NCBI RefSeq assembly: GCF_903994045.1
Contig: NZ_CAJEWD010000008.1
Coordinates: 822,532 to 886,531 of the forward strand
DNA length: 64,000 nucleotides
Origin: Jeotgalicoccus meleagridis
GTDB lineage: Bacteria; Bacillota; Bacilli; Staphylococcales; Salinicoccaceae
Direction: 5' to 3'
The position numbers and the translations under genes are program-made. The notes beneath the pieces are model-generated. The model saw nothing but the letters and a program-made list of their open reading frames with translations, was not told the DNA's origin and did not search any database. Of the stretch, positions 32,594-42,327 are shown one piece after another. Each line of letters begins with the position of its first letter. The stretch's first letter is position 1.

Positions 32594-34261
32594 CTATTCA
32601 TTAATAGTCACATTTCTAAAGTCAGGTTTATTGAAGTTATTTATTTCTAAGCCTTCAACTTCAGTTCTTGCTGCATTGGCACTTTGTGCTTGACGTATCG
32701 ATACAAATGGCTGATCTTCGATTAGAATTTTATCGACTTCTTGATAAATTTCTGCACGTTTGTCTTCATCTTGTTCTTGGCGCCCTTGTTCTAATAATTG
32801 ATCCACTTCTTCATTTTCATAGAAGGATCTATTTCCGCCAGAACCTTGCATAGATGAATGCACTAAAGGCCAGAATGATTGGTCTGGATCTCCAACTGGG
32901 TTCGGCCAACCTAGAAGGAACAGATCATGTTCTCCATTAGACACAGCTTCAAGGTAAGCACCCCACTCAAGCTGTTCAATTTCCAGATTAATTCCTATTT
33001 TCTTAAGCTCTTCTTGCATGAATACTGCTAAATCTACACGCTCAGGAGAATCGTTAGTCATGATTGTTAAATCAAAACCATCCTCGTAGCCCGCTTCTTT
33101 CATTAATTCTTTGGCTTTTTCTGGGTCGTAATCCAAGTCTTCTAAATCTTCGTTATAGCCGAGAATCTCTTCTTGAATTGCGCCCTTCATTTCACGACCA
33201 ATGCCATAGTAAATGCCTTCCATGATCGCTTCTTTATCGACCATGTGTGCAATGGCTTGTCTAACTTTTTTATCCTCTAGAGGACCTTTTGTCGTATTCA
33301 TACCTATATATTCATTAGATAAATTATAGACAGGATAAGTTTCCATATCTGGACTGTTCTCAATTCTGTCCCACTGAGCATTGTCAAAGCCTTGTATAAA
33401 GTGAGATTGACCACTTTCTAACTCAGCAATTCTAGAGGCATCTTCAACAACGACTTTAAAGGTAATAGTATCTAGTTTTTCAGGTTCATCCCAATAGTCA
33501 TCAAAGCGTTCAACGACAATTTTCTCACCTGGTGTTCTAGACTGGAATTTCATATAGCCCGTACCGATTGGTTTTTGTTCGACTATTTCACCAACATTTT
33601 GTCCAACTTTATTAGCGATTTCCTCATAGTCGTCGCCACCTTTTTCACGGCTTTCATAAAACTCGTCTAAGCTAATATCTAAATCACTTTTATCGATTGC
33701 ATTTTGATAATCTTCATCAATAACTGCTTTTGAAACAATGCCTGCACCATCATGTGCTAAATAATTTAATAAAGGTGCAAAAGGATACTCTGTCACGATT
33801 TCAAGCGTATAGTCATCGATTACGTTAATCTCTGAAATCATTTCGAATATATTCGCACGACTTGATGCGACTGCAGGATCAGTAATTCTTTCAAAACTCG
33901 CTTTTACTGCTTCTGCATTAAAGTCTGTACCATCATGAAACTTAACACCTTCTCTTAAATTAAAGACCCAAGTGTTATCATCTTTTTGCTCATAATCAGT
34001 CGCAAGTCTTGGCTGCGGCTCTAGATTTTCATCGAGGTAAAACAAGCCTTCATAGATAACATTTCTTCTTTGATCTGAAGGTAGATCATTTTGACCAGCG
34101 GGATCTAATGATGTTGCATCCGTAGCGTAAGAGGAAACTAAATCTCCCCCACTTTCATTAGACGAACTGGCTTCTTCTTCTAATACTTCTGAATCATCAG
34201 TACAAGCACTGAGCACAATTAAAACTAAACCAAGTAAGAGATACCTAAATAATTTCAACAC
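32594..34261 (-). CDS. ABC transporter substrate-binding lipoprotein, OppA/DppA family (paralogue 3)
   Basis: This 555-residue SBP has lipobox LIVLSACTD, then TSLDPAGQNDLPSDQRR, FHDGTDFNAEAVKASFERI, EKPIGTGYMKF-type core (here QKPIGTGYMKFQSRTPGE), IGMNTTKGPLEDKKVRQAI and WGAYLEAVSNGEHDLFLLGW. It is closest to paralogue 4, encoded just upstream. The start is GTG at 34261 or the adjacent TTG at 34258; the TTG has the better distance from AGGAGG and would give the same MKLF-type start as paralogue 4. It has its own promoter. Confidence 0.88.
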   Translation of the reverse strand: MLKLFRYLLLGLVLIVLSACTDDSEVLEEEASSSNESGGDLVSSYATDATSLDPAGQNDLPSDQRRNVIYEGLFYLDENLEPQPRLATDYEQKDDNTWVFNLREGVKFHDGTDFNAEAVKASFERITDPAVASSRANIFEMISEINVIDDYTLEIVTEYPFAPLLNYLAHDGAGIVSKAVIDEDYQNAIDKSDLDISLDEFYESREKGGDDYEEIANKVGQNVGEIVEQKPIGTGYMKFQSRTPGEKIVVERFDDYWDEPEKLDTITFKVVVEDASRIAELESGQSHFIQGFDNAQWDRIENSPDMETYPVYNLSNEYIGMNTTKGPLEDKKVRQAIAHMVDKEAIMEGIYYGIGREMKGAIQEEILGYNEDLEDLDYDPEKAKELMKEAGYEDGFDLTIMTNDSPERVDLAVFMQEELKKIGINLEIEQLEWGAYLEAVSNGEHDLFLLGWPNPVGDPDQSFWPLVHSSMQGSGGNRSFYENEEVDQLLEQGRQEQDEDKRAEIYQEVDKILIEDQPFVSIRQAQSANAARTEVEGLEINNFNKPDFRNVTINE

Positions 34262-34313
34262 TTATCCTCCTAATACTAATTCATATGTCCGAACTAGGTT
34301 TTCAATATTTCAT

Positions 34314-34341
34314 ATTATAACACCCGGAATTGGAAATACAA
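34314..34341 (-). promoter_or_regulatory. Promoter of oligopeptide SBP 3
   Basis: On the minus strand TTGTAT (34336-34341), 16 bp, TATAAT (34314-34319). The gap to SBP 4 shows no clear terminator, so some read-through from SBP 4 is likely. Confidence 0.6.
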
Positions 34342-34389
34342 GCTGTTTTGCTCATAATTCAAAGATAAGTTTTATTATTATAGTAGAAA

Positions 34390-36051
34390 TCAATCCAAAG
34401 TGACTTTTCTAAAGTCAGGATGACCGAACTGGTCTATTTCTAAACCGTGAACATTTGAAGTCATGGCATTCGGATATTCTGCCTGCTTCACAAAGACTGC
34501 TGGTTGTTCTTCAACTAAAATCTCATTAATTTCTTGATAAATTTCTGCTCGTTTATTTGAATCCAATTCACGTCGACCTTCTTCAAGCAGTTGATCAACC
34601 GCTTCATTTTCAAAGAAGAAGCGATTTCCTCCATTGCCTAACATAGATGAGTGTAGGATTGGCCATAATCCTTGGTCAGGGTCACCGACCGTATTCGGCC
34701 AGCCGAGAATGAATAAGTCTTGTTCTCCTGATGATACCGCTTCTAAATATGTGCCCCATTCCAACTGCTCAATCTCAATATTAATATCGACTGTTTTTAA
34801 CTCTTCTTGAAGATAAACTGCAATGTCTACCCTGTCTGGCACATCATTTGTAAGTAGTTTAAGATCAAAGCCATCCTCATAACCTGCTTCTTTTAAGAGT
34901 GTTTTTGCTTTACTTGGATTGTATTCAAGATCTTCTAAGTTTTCATCATAGCCTAGTACTTCTTCTTGGATCGCACCTTTCATAGTACGTCCCATATTTA
35001 AGTAGATACCCTCCATAATGCTATCTTTATCAATTAAATGACCAATCGCTTGTCTGACTCTCTTATCTTTTAAAGGTCCTTTCTGTGTATTCATACCGAC
35101 AAATTCAGTTGAAATATTATAGACAGGTAAGACATTAATATTTGGATTACTTTCTAGGCGCTCAACTTGTCCTACATCAAAACCTTGGATCAGTTGAGAT
35201 TGTCCACTTTCTAACTCCGCAATTCTAGAGGCATCTTCTGTAACGATTTTGAAAGTCACTGTGTCAAGATTGACAGGACCACCCCAATACTCATCGAAGC
35301 GTTCAACAACGACCTTTTCGCCAGGACTACGAGATTGAAATTTCATATAGCCTGTCCCTGTCGGTTTTTCTTCAACGATTGTCCCTGTATATTCACTGAC
35401 CTTTTTGGCGATGTCAGTGTATTTTTCTCCACCTTCTTCTCTTAGTGCGTAGAATTCTTCTAAACTCATATCTATCTCAGCTTCATTTAGTGCATTTTGA
35501 TAGTCCTCATCAATTACTTGTTTTGAAATTATGCCCGCACCATCATGTGATAGATAAGACAAGAGCGGTGCAAAAGTGTCACCAGTTTTAATCTCAACTG
35601 TATAATCATCGATGACATTGACCTCGTCAATCATATCGAATATGTATGCACGTGATGATGCCATGGCTGGGTCTTTAATTCTATCGATACTTGCCTTTAC
35701 TGCATCTGCTGTGAGACTTGAGCCATCATGAAATTTTACTCCCTCTTTTAAAGTAAAGTGCCAAGTTGTGTCATCCACTTGTTTGAAATCCTCTGCTAGT
35801 AAACCTTCTGGTTCCAAATTATCATCTAAACTAATTAAACCTTCATAGATAACTTGTCTTCTTTGGTCTGAAGCCATATCATTCACTCCAGCCGGATCAA
35901 GAGATCCGGCATCACTTGGATAGGAGACTACTAAATCGCCTCCTTCTTCACCTTCACTCGCTTCTGTTTCTGAAGAAATTGCTGAATCATCTGTACATGC
36001 ACTTAAAAACACTAAACCTAAGATAAAAATACTTATTTTAAATAATTTCAT
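34390..36051 (-). CDS. ABC transporter substrate-binding lipoprotein, OppA/DppA family (paralogue 4)
   Basis: This 553-residue SBP has lipobox LVFLSACTD, GSLDPAGVNDMASDQRRQV, FHDGSSLTADAVKASIDRI, PTGTGYMKFQSRSPGEKVVV, VGMNTQKGPLKDKRVRQAIG and WGTYLEAVSSGEQDLFILGW. It shares several exact stretches with paralogue 3 (QGFD, GRxMKGAIQEE, LHSSM), pointing to a duplication. It diverges from the permease operon across a 304-base gap. TGGAGGGG precedes its ATG. Confidence 0.9.
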   Translation of the reverse strand: MKLFKISIFILGLVFLSACTDDSAISSETEASEGEEGGDLVVSYPSDAGSLDPAGVNDMASDQRRQVIYEGLISLDDNLEPEGLLAEDFKQVDDTTWHFTLKEGVKFHDGSSLTADAVKASIDRIKDPAMASSRAYIFDMIDEVNVIDDYTVEIKTGDTFAPLLSYLSHDGAGIISKQVIDEDYQNALNEAEIDMSLEEFYALREEGGEKYTDIAKKVSEYTGTIVEEKPTGTGYMKFQSRSPGEKVVVERFDEYWGGPVNLDTVTFKIVTEDASRIAELESGQSQLIQGFDVGQVERLESNPNINVLPVYNISTEFVGMNTQKGPLKDKRVRQAIGHLIDKDSIMEGIYLNMGRTMKGAIQEEVLGYDENLEDLEYNPSKAKTLLKEAGYEDGFDLKLLTNDVPDRVDIAVYLQEELKTVDINIEIEQLEWGTYLEAVSSGEQDLFILGWPNTVGDPDQGLWPILHSSMLGNGGNRFFFENEAVDQLLEEGRRELDSNKRAEIYQEINEILVEEQPAVFVKQAEYPNAMTSNVHGLEIDQFGHPDFRKVTLD

Positions 36052-36355
36052 GGTTCCCCTCCACGATGTTATTTTTAATTCCTACCCAAAAACTATGTAT
36101 TAAATTAAATCATATTGTACCACTAGGAATTATTTATAAGCAAGATAAAATTTCATTTACTCGCTTTAAAACAGCTCTATTAAGTCTGTTAGCGTTTTCA
36201 ATTGTGTACAATTTTAGGAAAGTTGGCATTAAAAAGTGTAGACTTATGAAGCATCTTCTTGTTATAGTCTAGTCATCGATGTATTATTAAATAGTATTTC
36301 TAAAAATACAGTGATTTATCTTAATATTTAGTTTTTACGAGGGGGTTTATACTCA
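36052..36355. promoter_or_regulatory. Divergent promoter region between SBP 4 and the Opp permease operon
   Basis: Minus strand for SBP 4: TTGCTT (36138-36143), 18 bp, TACAAT (36114-36119). Plus strand for the permease operon: TTGTTA (36259-36264), 17 bp, TATTAT (36282-36287), followed by AGGGGG before the ATG at 36356. The 120 bases between the promoters are AT-rich; no certain operator was recognised. A 68-codon frame at 36066-36272 spans the promoters and is not a gene. Confidence 0.6.
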
Positions 36356-37264
36356 ATGTCTAATGTTCAACCGAGTCAGGTTCCAGTTCAAAAACCTGCT
36401 AATCGTAGAGTCGAGAATTTTAAAGACTTCTTCAGTAAGTTAAAGAAAAATAAAGCTGCATTAGTTGGGCTTTATGTCTTGATTTTCTTCTTCTTCGTAT
36501 CGATTTTTGGAGCACTGGATTCCAACTATCATTTTTTAGGCGTCAACTCAAATGCCACTAACCTAACTGATAAGTTATTAGGGCCATCAGCCCAATATTG
36601 GTTTGGAACAGATCACTTAGGACGTGATATTTTTTATCGTATACTACACGGTATGTACATAACTTTAGGTGTCGGCTTCGCAGCGACCTTTATGGCAGCG
36701 CTTGTCGGTGTGCCGATAGGAATTATCGCAGGTTATTACGGTGGATGGGTAGATACTGTAATCATGCGTCTCATGGATATCTTACTTGCTTTCCCTGGTA
36801 TCCTCTTAGCACTTGCTATTGTGTCGGTTCTAGGTGGTAGCACAATCAACGTGACTATCGCAATTGCAATCGGTGCCTTACCGCAATTTGCACGTATCGT
36901 CCGTGGGTCTACATTAACGACTAAAAAGCTCGAATACGTCGATGCAGTAAGAGCTTTAGGTGCACGTGACGGTAAGATTATTTTCCAACATATTTTACCG
37001 AATATCATGTCACCAATTATCGTTAACACTACAATCTTTATCGCTACAGCAATTCTGTCAGCAGCTGGTCTTTCCTTCCTAGGTCTTGGTGTACAACCAC
37101 CAACACCAGAATGGGGTGCGATGCTAAACGATGGACGTAACTATATGTATCAGGCAGCACATATTACATTCTTCCCTGGTATCATGATTGTTATTGTCGT
37201 TTTAGCATTTAACTTATTTGGAGACGGCTTGAGAGATGCGCTAGATCCGAAAGCTAAGAAATAG
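36356..37264 (+). CDS. Oligopeptide/dipeptide ABC transporter permease, DppC/OppC type
   Basis: This 302-residue permease has a DppC-type N-terminal extension and first helix (KNKAALVGLYVLIFFFF), then GTDHLGRDIFYRILHG and five further helices with the EAA-type loop EYVDAVRALGARDGKIIFQH and GLSFLGLGVQPPTPEWG. It forms the membrane channel with the B-type subunit encoded 12 bases downstream. Order here is C-B-D-F, not the commoner B-C-D-F. Confidence 0.9.
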   Translation: MSNVQPSQVPVQKPANRRVENFKDFFSKLKKNKAALVGLYVLIFFFFVSIFGALDSNYHFLGVNSNATNLTDKLLGPSAQYWFGTDHLGRDIFYRILHGMYITLGVGFAATFMAALVGVPIGIIAGYYGGWVDTVIMRLMDILLAFPGILLALAIVSVLGGSTINVTIAIAIGALPQFARIVRGSTLTTKKLEYVDAVRALGARDGKIIFQHILPNIMSPIIVNTTIFIATAILSAAGLSFLGLGVQPPTPEWGAMLNDGRNYMYQAAHITFFPGIMIVIVVLAFNLFGDGLRDALDPKAKK

Positions 37265-37276
37265 GAGGAGGAAATC

Positions 37277-38197
37277 ATGACACAATTTATCATTCGAAGA
37301 TTACTTCAACTGATTCCCGTTCTACTTGGGGTAACTATACTCGTGTTCAGTTTGATGCACCTCACTCCTGGTAACCCAGCAGTCATCATGGCTGGTGAAA
37401 GTGCACCTGAAGCAACTGTTAAAGCAATCGAAGCTAGACTAGGGTTAAATGACCCACTTTACGAACAGTATTTTAGATTTTTAGGAAATGTTGTACAACT
37501 TGATTTTGGATCTTCAATCCGCGATAACATCCCGGTATTTGACCATATCAAAGCACGTTTTGCGATTACACTTGAGCTGTCAGTCATCTCTATGATCTTC
37601 AGTATTTTCTGGGGACTTTTAGTTGGGATTATTTCAGCTGTTAGAAAATATACATTTGAAGACGTTGCAATGATGGTTATTGCACTATTTGGACTATCTA
37701 TGCCGAACTTCTGGTTAGGTTTAATGTTAATCCAATGGTTCGCTATTGAATTCCCAATCTTTAAACCAACTGGTTGGGGTAGCTTAGAACAAAACATTTT
37801 ACCAGTCATTACCCTTGGTACTGCTGGAGCAGCAATTATTGCACGTATGACACGTAGTTCAATGCTAGATGTGATCGATCAAGATTACATCCGTACTGCT
37901 AGAGCAAAAGGTGTTAAAGAAGGCTCAGTTATTCTCCGCCACGCACTGAAGAATGCCCTAATTCCTGTCATTACCGTCGTTGGTATCCAATTCGGTAGTT
38001 TCCTTGCAGGATCAGTATTAACTGAAAGTGTCTTTGCCATAAATGGTCTAGGACGTTTGATTATCGACTCAATTTTACAACGCGACTTCCCTGTCGTTCA
38101 GGGCGCTATTTTAGTCATTGCGGTAGTCTTTGTTTTAGTCAACTTAATCGTCGACATTTCGTACAGATTACTCAATAAACGTGTGGACTTAAACTAA
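37277..38197 (+). CDS. Oligopeptide/dipeptide ABC transporter permease, DppB/OppB type
   Basis: This 306-residue permease starts MTQFIIRRLLQLIPVLLGVT, typical for B subunits, with MHLTPGNPAVIMAGESAP, six membrane helices, the EAA loop DYIRTARAKGVKEGSVILRH and GSVLTESVFAINGLGRL near the C-terminus. AGGAGGA precedes the ATG. It is the second gene of the operon and pairs with the C-type permease. Confidence 0.92.
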   Translation: MTQFIIRRLLQLIPVLLGVTILVFSLMHLTPGNPAVIMAGESAPEATVKAIEARLGLNDPLYEQYFRFLGNVVQLDFGSSIRDNIPVFDHIKARFAITLELSVISMIFSIFWGLLVGIISAVRKYTFEDVAMMVIALFGLSMPNFWLGLMLIQWFAIEFPIFKPTGWGSLEQNILPVITLGTAGAAIIARMTRSSMLDVIDQDYIRTARAKGVKEGSVILRHALKNALIPVITVVGIQFGSFLAGSVLTESVFAINGLGRLIIDSILQRDFPVVQGAILVIAVVFVLVNLIVDISYRLLNKRVDLN

Positions 38198-38211
38198 GGA
38201 GGAGAGAAAAC

Positions 38212-39219
38212 ATGTCAGAAGATATTATTCTCGATATAGATGATCTCCGTACTTCCTTTTTCGTTGGTGACAATGAAGTAAAGGCAGTAGATGGAGTAAC
38301 TTTCCAAGTGCCTAAAGGTAAAACCCTAGGTATTGTGGGAGAGAGTGGATCAGGAAAAAGTATTACTGCCCTATCAGTCTTACGCTTGATTGAAGATCCC
38401 GGTAAGATAAAAAGCGGTAGTATCAAATATAAAGGTGAAGAACTCACGAAAGTGAAAAATTCACGCATGCGTCAAATTCGTGGTAATGAAATTTCAATGA
38501 TTTTCCAAGAACCAATGACGTCTTTAAACCCGACATTCACAATTGGACAACAACTTAGAGAATCTTTTAAAATCCACCAAGGATTAGGGAAAAAAGATGG
38601 TACTAAAAGAGCTATAGAAATGCTTGAACTTGTTGGTATTCCTTCACCAGAAAAACGTGTGGATCAATATCCATTCGAACTATCCGGTGGTATGAGACAA
38701 CGTGTTATGATTGCAATGGCACTTGCTTGTAAACCAGATCTCTTAATCGCTGATGAGCCAACAACAGCACTTGATGTAACAATCCAAGCTCAAATCTTGG
38801 AGTTAATTAAAGACCTTCAAGAAGAAATTGGTATGAGTGTTGTTATGATCACACACGACCTTGGTGTTGTTGCTGAAACATGTGATTACGTTGCTGTTAT
38901 GTATGCTGGGAAAGTTGTCGAATACGCTGACATCTATACTTTGTTTGAAAATCCAAAACACCCGTATACTGTTGGTCTATTAAATTCATTACCTCGACAC
39001 GATAAAAAGCAAGATGAACTAATTCCTATCAAAGGAAACGTACCTGCACCTGATGAAATGCCAACAGGTTGCCGATTCGCACCACGTTGTCCTTTCGCAT
39101 CAGATATTTGTAAGACGCTACCTGAACTCGAAGATTTAGGTAACGGCAATGAAGTTAGATGCTGGATCCATACTGATCAATGGGATGGAGATAAGGAGGT
39201 ACAACTAAATGCCAAATAA
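38212..39219 (+). CDS. Oligopeptide/dipeptide ABC transporter ATPase, DppD/OppD type
   Basis: This 335-residue ATPase has Walker [10 protein letters not shown]-loop [12 protein letters not shown], signature LSGGMRQR and Walker [13 protein letters not shown]. Its C-terminal oligo_HPY region has [15 protein letters not shown] and the cysteine-containing [17 protein letters not shown]. The C-terminal cysteines are those that bind an iron-sulfur cluster in some family members. Its last codons overlap the next gene by 11 bases and include that gene's AAGGAGG. Confidence 0.93.
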   Translation: MSEDIILDIDDLRTSFFVGDNEVKAVDGVTFQVPKGKTLGIVGESGSGKSITALSVLRLIEDPGKIKSGSIKYKGEELTKVKNSRMRQIRGNEISMIFQEPMTSLNPTFTIGQQLRESFKIHQGLGKKDGTKRAIEMLELVGIPSPEKRVDQYPFELSGGMRQRVMIAMALACKPDLLIADEPTTALDVTIQAQILELIKDLQEEIGMSVVMITHDLGVVAETCDYVAVMYAGKVVEYADIYTLFENPKHPYTVGLLNSLPRHDKKQDELIPIKGNVPAPDEMPTGCRFAPRCPFASDICKTLPELEDLGNGNEVRCWIHTDQWDGDKEVQLNAK

Positions 39220-40312
39220 TACACTGTTAAATATTGAAAATTTAGAGCAACACTTCCCTATCAAAGGGGGTTTCTTTGGCAGAACAGTCAACCATGTTAA
39301 GGCAGTTGACGGCATTACTTTCGAAATTAAAGAAGGTGAAACTGTTGCGGTTGTTGGTGAGTCTGGTTGTGGTAAATCTACAACAGGCCGTGCCATTCTT
39401 AGATTAGATGAACCGACTAACGGAAAAGTAGAATTCCAAGGTAAAGATGTTTTATCAATGTCTAAGGATGAAATGCGTAAGATGAGAAAAGATATGCAAA
39501 TTATCTTCCAAGACCCTTATGCATCACTCAACCCTCGTAAGACAGTTAGACAAACTTTATGGGAAGCAATGGACATTCAAAATGTTGTGCCTCGTAAAGA
39601 AAGAAACCAACGTATTGTAGAACTGATGGAAACAGTTGGTTTACAAAGACATCAAATTGACCGCTACCCACATGAATTTTCAGGTGGTCAGCGTCAACGT
39701 ATTGGGATTGCGAGAGCTTTATCAGTTAACCCTAAACTTATCATTTGTGATGAAGCAGTATCTGCTCTAGACGTTTCTATTCAGGCGCAAGTATTAAACT
39801 TATTAAAACGCCTGCAAAAAGAATTCGGTTTAACTTATCTTTTCATCTCACATGACCTTGGTGTTGTCCGCCATATTGCAGACCGCATCATTGTAATGTA
39901 CTTAGGTAAAATTGTTGAAATTGGGGATACTGAGGCTATTTTTAATAACCCACAACACCCTTATACTAAAGCTTTATTATCAGCAATTCCGGTACCAGAT
40001 CCAAGAAATAAATCACAGCGTATCTTCTTACGTGGAGATGTGCCTTCACCTATCAATCCACCAACTGGATGTCGTTTCCATACGCGTTGTCCATTTGCGA
40101 CAGACCTTTGTCGTACTGATGAGCCACACTTGGAACAAAAAAATCCTGAGTTTGATGGCCAACATGAAGTGGCATGTCACTTTGCTCTAGATATACAAAG
40201 TGGTAAACATGAAGCACAATACGAAATGTATAACGTTCGTGAAGTTCTTGACGATGAGGCTGAAGATGCGACAACAGCTGAAGATGAAGCTTTTTCTAAA
40301 ACTGAAAAATAA
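39209..40312 (+). CDS. Oligopeptide/dipeptide ABC transporter ATPase, DppF/OppF type
   Basis: This 367-residue ATPase has Walker A GESGCGKS, FQDPYASLNPRKTV, FSGGQRQR and Walker B LIICDEAVSALD (Glu-Ala in place of Glu-Pro, usual in OppF). The oligo_HPY part has HPYTKALLSAIPVPDP and PTGCRFHTRCPFATDLC. After about residue 325 it has an extra acidic tail rich in Asp, Glu and Ala, not part of the usual family core. It completes the C-B-D-F set served by the four nearby binding proteins. Confidence 0.92.
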   Translation: MPNNTLLNIENLEQHFPIKGGFFGRTVNHVKAVDGITFEIKEGETVAVVGESGCGKSTTGRAILRLDEPTNGKVEFQGKDVLSMSKDEMRKMRKDMQIIFQDPYASLNPRKTVRQTLWEAMDIQNVVPRKERNQRIVELMETVGLQRHQIDRYPHEFSGGQRQRIGIARALSVNPKLIICDEAVSALDVSIQAQVLNLLKRLQKEFGLTYLFISHDLGVVRHIADRIIVMYLGKIVEIGDTEAIFNNPQHPYTKALLSAIPVPDPRNKSQRIFLRGDVPSPINPPTGCRFHTRCPFATDLCRTDEPHLEQKNPEFDGQHEVACHFALDIQSGKHEAQYEMYNVREVLDDEAEDATTAEDEAFSKTEK

Positions 40313-40325
40313 GCAGTGAAAACTT

Positions 40326-40577
40326 ATGAATATTGAAATTGTTAAAATTTTAATTACCCTGATATTTATGGTTGGAATCGTCCTGGTTCTACTTTATAAA
40401 AAGGGGAATATACAGTGGATTATCTCTTTGGTTGTCATACACTCTATCCTGATCTTTTCTATAAGAATGTTTATTGAAAAACAAGATTTAGTGAACTCAA
40501 TCTTGAGTATTATCTACTTCATCATTATTTCACTTGCAGCAGTTCTGATCTATAGAGCTTTAAGATACAATAACTAA
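40326..40577 (+). CDS. Small three-helix membrane protein, function unknown
   Basis: An 83-residue, almost entirely hydrophobic protein with three probable membrane helices (about 5-23, 30-48, 57-76) and a basic C-terminus RALRYNN. It follows the OppF-type gene by 13 bases without a separating terminator and precedes the operon terminator, so it belongs to the Opp transcript. The ribosome binding site is weak, which suggests coupled translation. No family recognised. Confidence 0.55.
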   Translation: MNIEIVKILITLIFMVGIVLVLLYKKGNIQWIISLVVIHSILIFSIRMFIEKQDLVNSILSIIYFIIISLAAVLIYRALRYNN

Positions 40578-40621
40578 AAAAGGTGCACTTGAACCCAGTC
40601 TGGGCTTAAGTGCACCTTTTA
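40576..40621. terminator. Terminator of the Opp permease operon
   Basis: AAAAGGTGCACTT pairs with AAGTGCACCTTTT, with an inner ACCCA/TGGG stem around the loop. T-run on plus strand and A-run on the left serve the convergent DUF456 gene too. Confidence 0.85.
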
Positions 40622-40627
40622 TTTTTA

Positions 40628-41110
40628 TTAATATACAAAGACATCTAGTAGGAAGAAGATAACTAAGAAGATATAGATTATCACATCGAAGATGGCGCTT
40701 GAAATAAAGGCGAGAAATGAGCCTAATGCCGCCTTAAAAGCAGCATTTATATCCTTTAACTGGATATACTCCACTGCAAAAACAAAGACAAAAGGAACAA
40801 AAATCACACCGAACGGCGGATAGATAAACATCCCTAGTATCGCCCCGATAACAGCGGACAATTCCCCTTTCTTAGAGCCTCCGAACTTCTTAACAAAATA
40901 ACTATTGGCAACGACGTCACTGACTAAACAGATTAAAGTCAAAGCACCTGCAATGACCCAAAACATCCATGATAATTCATCACCAATGAAAAAGTTATAA
41001 ACTAAAAAACCAACCCAAAATAAAATAACTGATGGGAGTATCGGATAAATAATACCTAAAAATCCGAGTATAAAACTTAAGGCAACAATTAACCATAATA
41101 TTATTTCCAT
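40628..41110 (-). CDS. DUF456 domain-containing membrane protein
   Basis: This 160-residue protein has about four helices with the DUF456 pattern: LGFLGIIYPILPSVILFWVG, a VANSYFVKKFGGSKKGELSA loop and GAILGMFIYPPFGVIFVPF. The family's function is unknown. Its ATG shares one base with the stop of the MFS transporter gene upstream, so the two are co-translated. Confidence 0.82.
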   Translation of the reverse strand: MEIILWLIVALSFILGFLGIIYPILPSVILFWVGFLVYNFFIGDELSWMFWVIAGALTLICLVSDVVANSYFVKKFGGSKKGELSAVIGAILGMFIYPPFGVIFVPFVFVFAVEYIQLKDINAAFKAALGSFLAFISSAIFDVIIYIFLVIFFLLDVFVY

Positions 41111-42315
41111 TAAATTTCTCCTTCTCTTACTTCTTTCTTAGTAAAGAAAAATAGAATAAAAGCAGTAAATAAAAATGCCGCACTAAAATAAAAGGCATTT
41201 TCTACACCGAGTAAATCATTGATGAAACCACCAAGTAAATTCCCTAATAATTGGCCAATAATCATCGCGTTAGCAAATAAGGTTGATGCATAGCCAGGGA
41301 ATTGTGGCAGTAAATCTTGGAAGTAACTAATACCTAAGCCTAATAGAATTGCTAGGAATAAAGCAAGTGCCAGCTGTCCAACAAGCATCATAGTAAAGCT
41401 TTCAAAAATCCCTATTGAAAGAAAATAAGTTCCACCGACAAAGGCTGCAATGATCAGTAAGGTTTTTGAAGAGATGCGACTTGCGACATAACCCATAAAA
41501 ATCATCAGAGGAACTTCCAAACCTGCACATATACTAGAAAGTATCCCTACAGCACTGTCCGCTTCACCTAGGTGGCTTGTAACGAATAAAGGCATGTTAA
41601 GTAAGTAACTCCACTGACCCACATGTAAGAAGGTAAATGCTAAAAATGGAATTAGCAAAGTAAGGTTCTTTAATAGATTCGGGCTTTTTTTCTCTTCAAA
41701 TGAAGTTAATTCTATTTCATCTGATACTGCAGGTGGTATAGAGTTTTTTATTAAAAATGACGCCATAAAGACAACAAGAAACATTATCACAGTCCCACAG
41801 AACAAACCAACAAAATCAAAACGTGCAAGGAGTAAGGAACCCACCAAGGGACCAAATAAGAAACCGAAACTGAACATGGAACGTAAGATGGTGTTCGCCA
41901 TAACCGCAATACTTGAACGGTATTGGTTAATCGATTCTCTAGCAGATGCGTATAACTGCGGCATAGCCGGTGCACCTAGAGAAAAGAATATAATATAAGA
42001 TACAATCAGTATCCATGTGTTGGGAATAAGTAAAAAGCTTAAAAAGGCACAAATTTGCATAAATAAGGCAGCAATGATCAAGTATTTTCGGTCAAATGTT
42101 AGCCTATCACTCATGCGGCCAATTACTGTATTGACGATAAAACTTCCCACTGCTGCTGTTGCCATGAATATGCCATAAACAGAAGATGACATTCCATGAT
42201 GTCCAGTCATAAAGATGACTAGAAAAGGGGCGGTAATTGCTACCGCCATACCTAGTAAGGTCATGTTCATCAAAAATAGTTTATAGTTTTGAATTTGAAA
42301 TAGGTCTTTTATCAT
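41110..42315 (-). CDS. MFS transporter (sugar-efflux/SetB-like)
   Basis: This 401-residue transporter has 12 predicted helices and the MFS loop motif GRMSDRLTFDRKY between helices 2 and 3. SGAPAMPQLYASARESI and FGFLFGPLVGSLL in the first half resemble sugar-efflux MFS proteins. It lies 12 bases after the LysR-type regulator gene and overlaps DUF456, a likely regulator-effector arrangement. Substrate unknown. Confidence 0.82.
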   Translation of the reverse strand: MIKDLFQIQNYKLFLMNMTLLGMAVAITAPFLVIFMTGHHGMSSSVYGIFMATAAVGSFIVNTVIGRMSDRLTFDRKYLIIAALFMQICAFLSFLLIPNTWILIVSYIIFFSLGAPAMPQLYASARESINQYRSSIAVMANTILRSMFSFGFLFGPLVGSLLLARFDFVGLFCGTVIMFLVVFMASFLIKNSIPPAVSDEIELTSFEEKKSPNLLKNLTLLIPFLAFTFLHVGQWSYLLNMPLFVTSHLGEADSAVGILSSICAGLEVPLMIFMGYVASRISSKTLLIIAAFVGGTYFLSIGIFESFTMMLVGQLALALFLAILLGLGISYFQDLLPQFPGYASTLFANAMIIGQLLGNLLGGFINDLLGVENAFYFSAAFLFTAFILFFFTKKEVREGEI

Positions 42316-42327
42316 TACTCGTCCACC

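Noticed and set aside
36066-36272. A 68-codon plus-strand frame upstream of the permease operon
   Set aside because: It covers the promoter of the divergent SBP gene, lies next to the operon promoter, and lacks a ribosome binding site.
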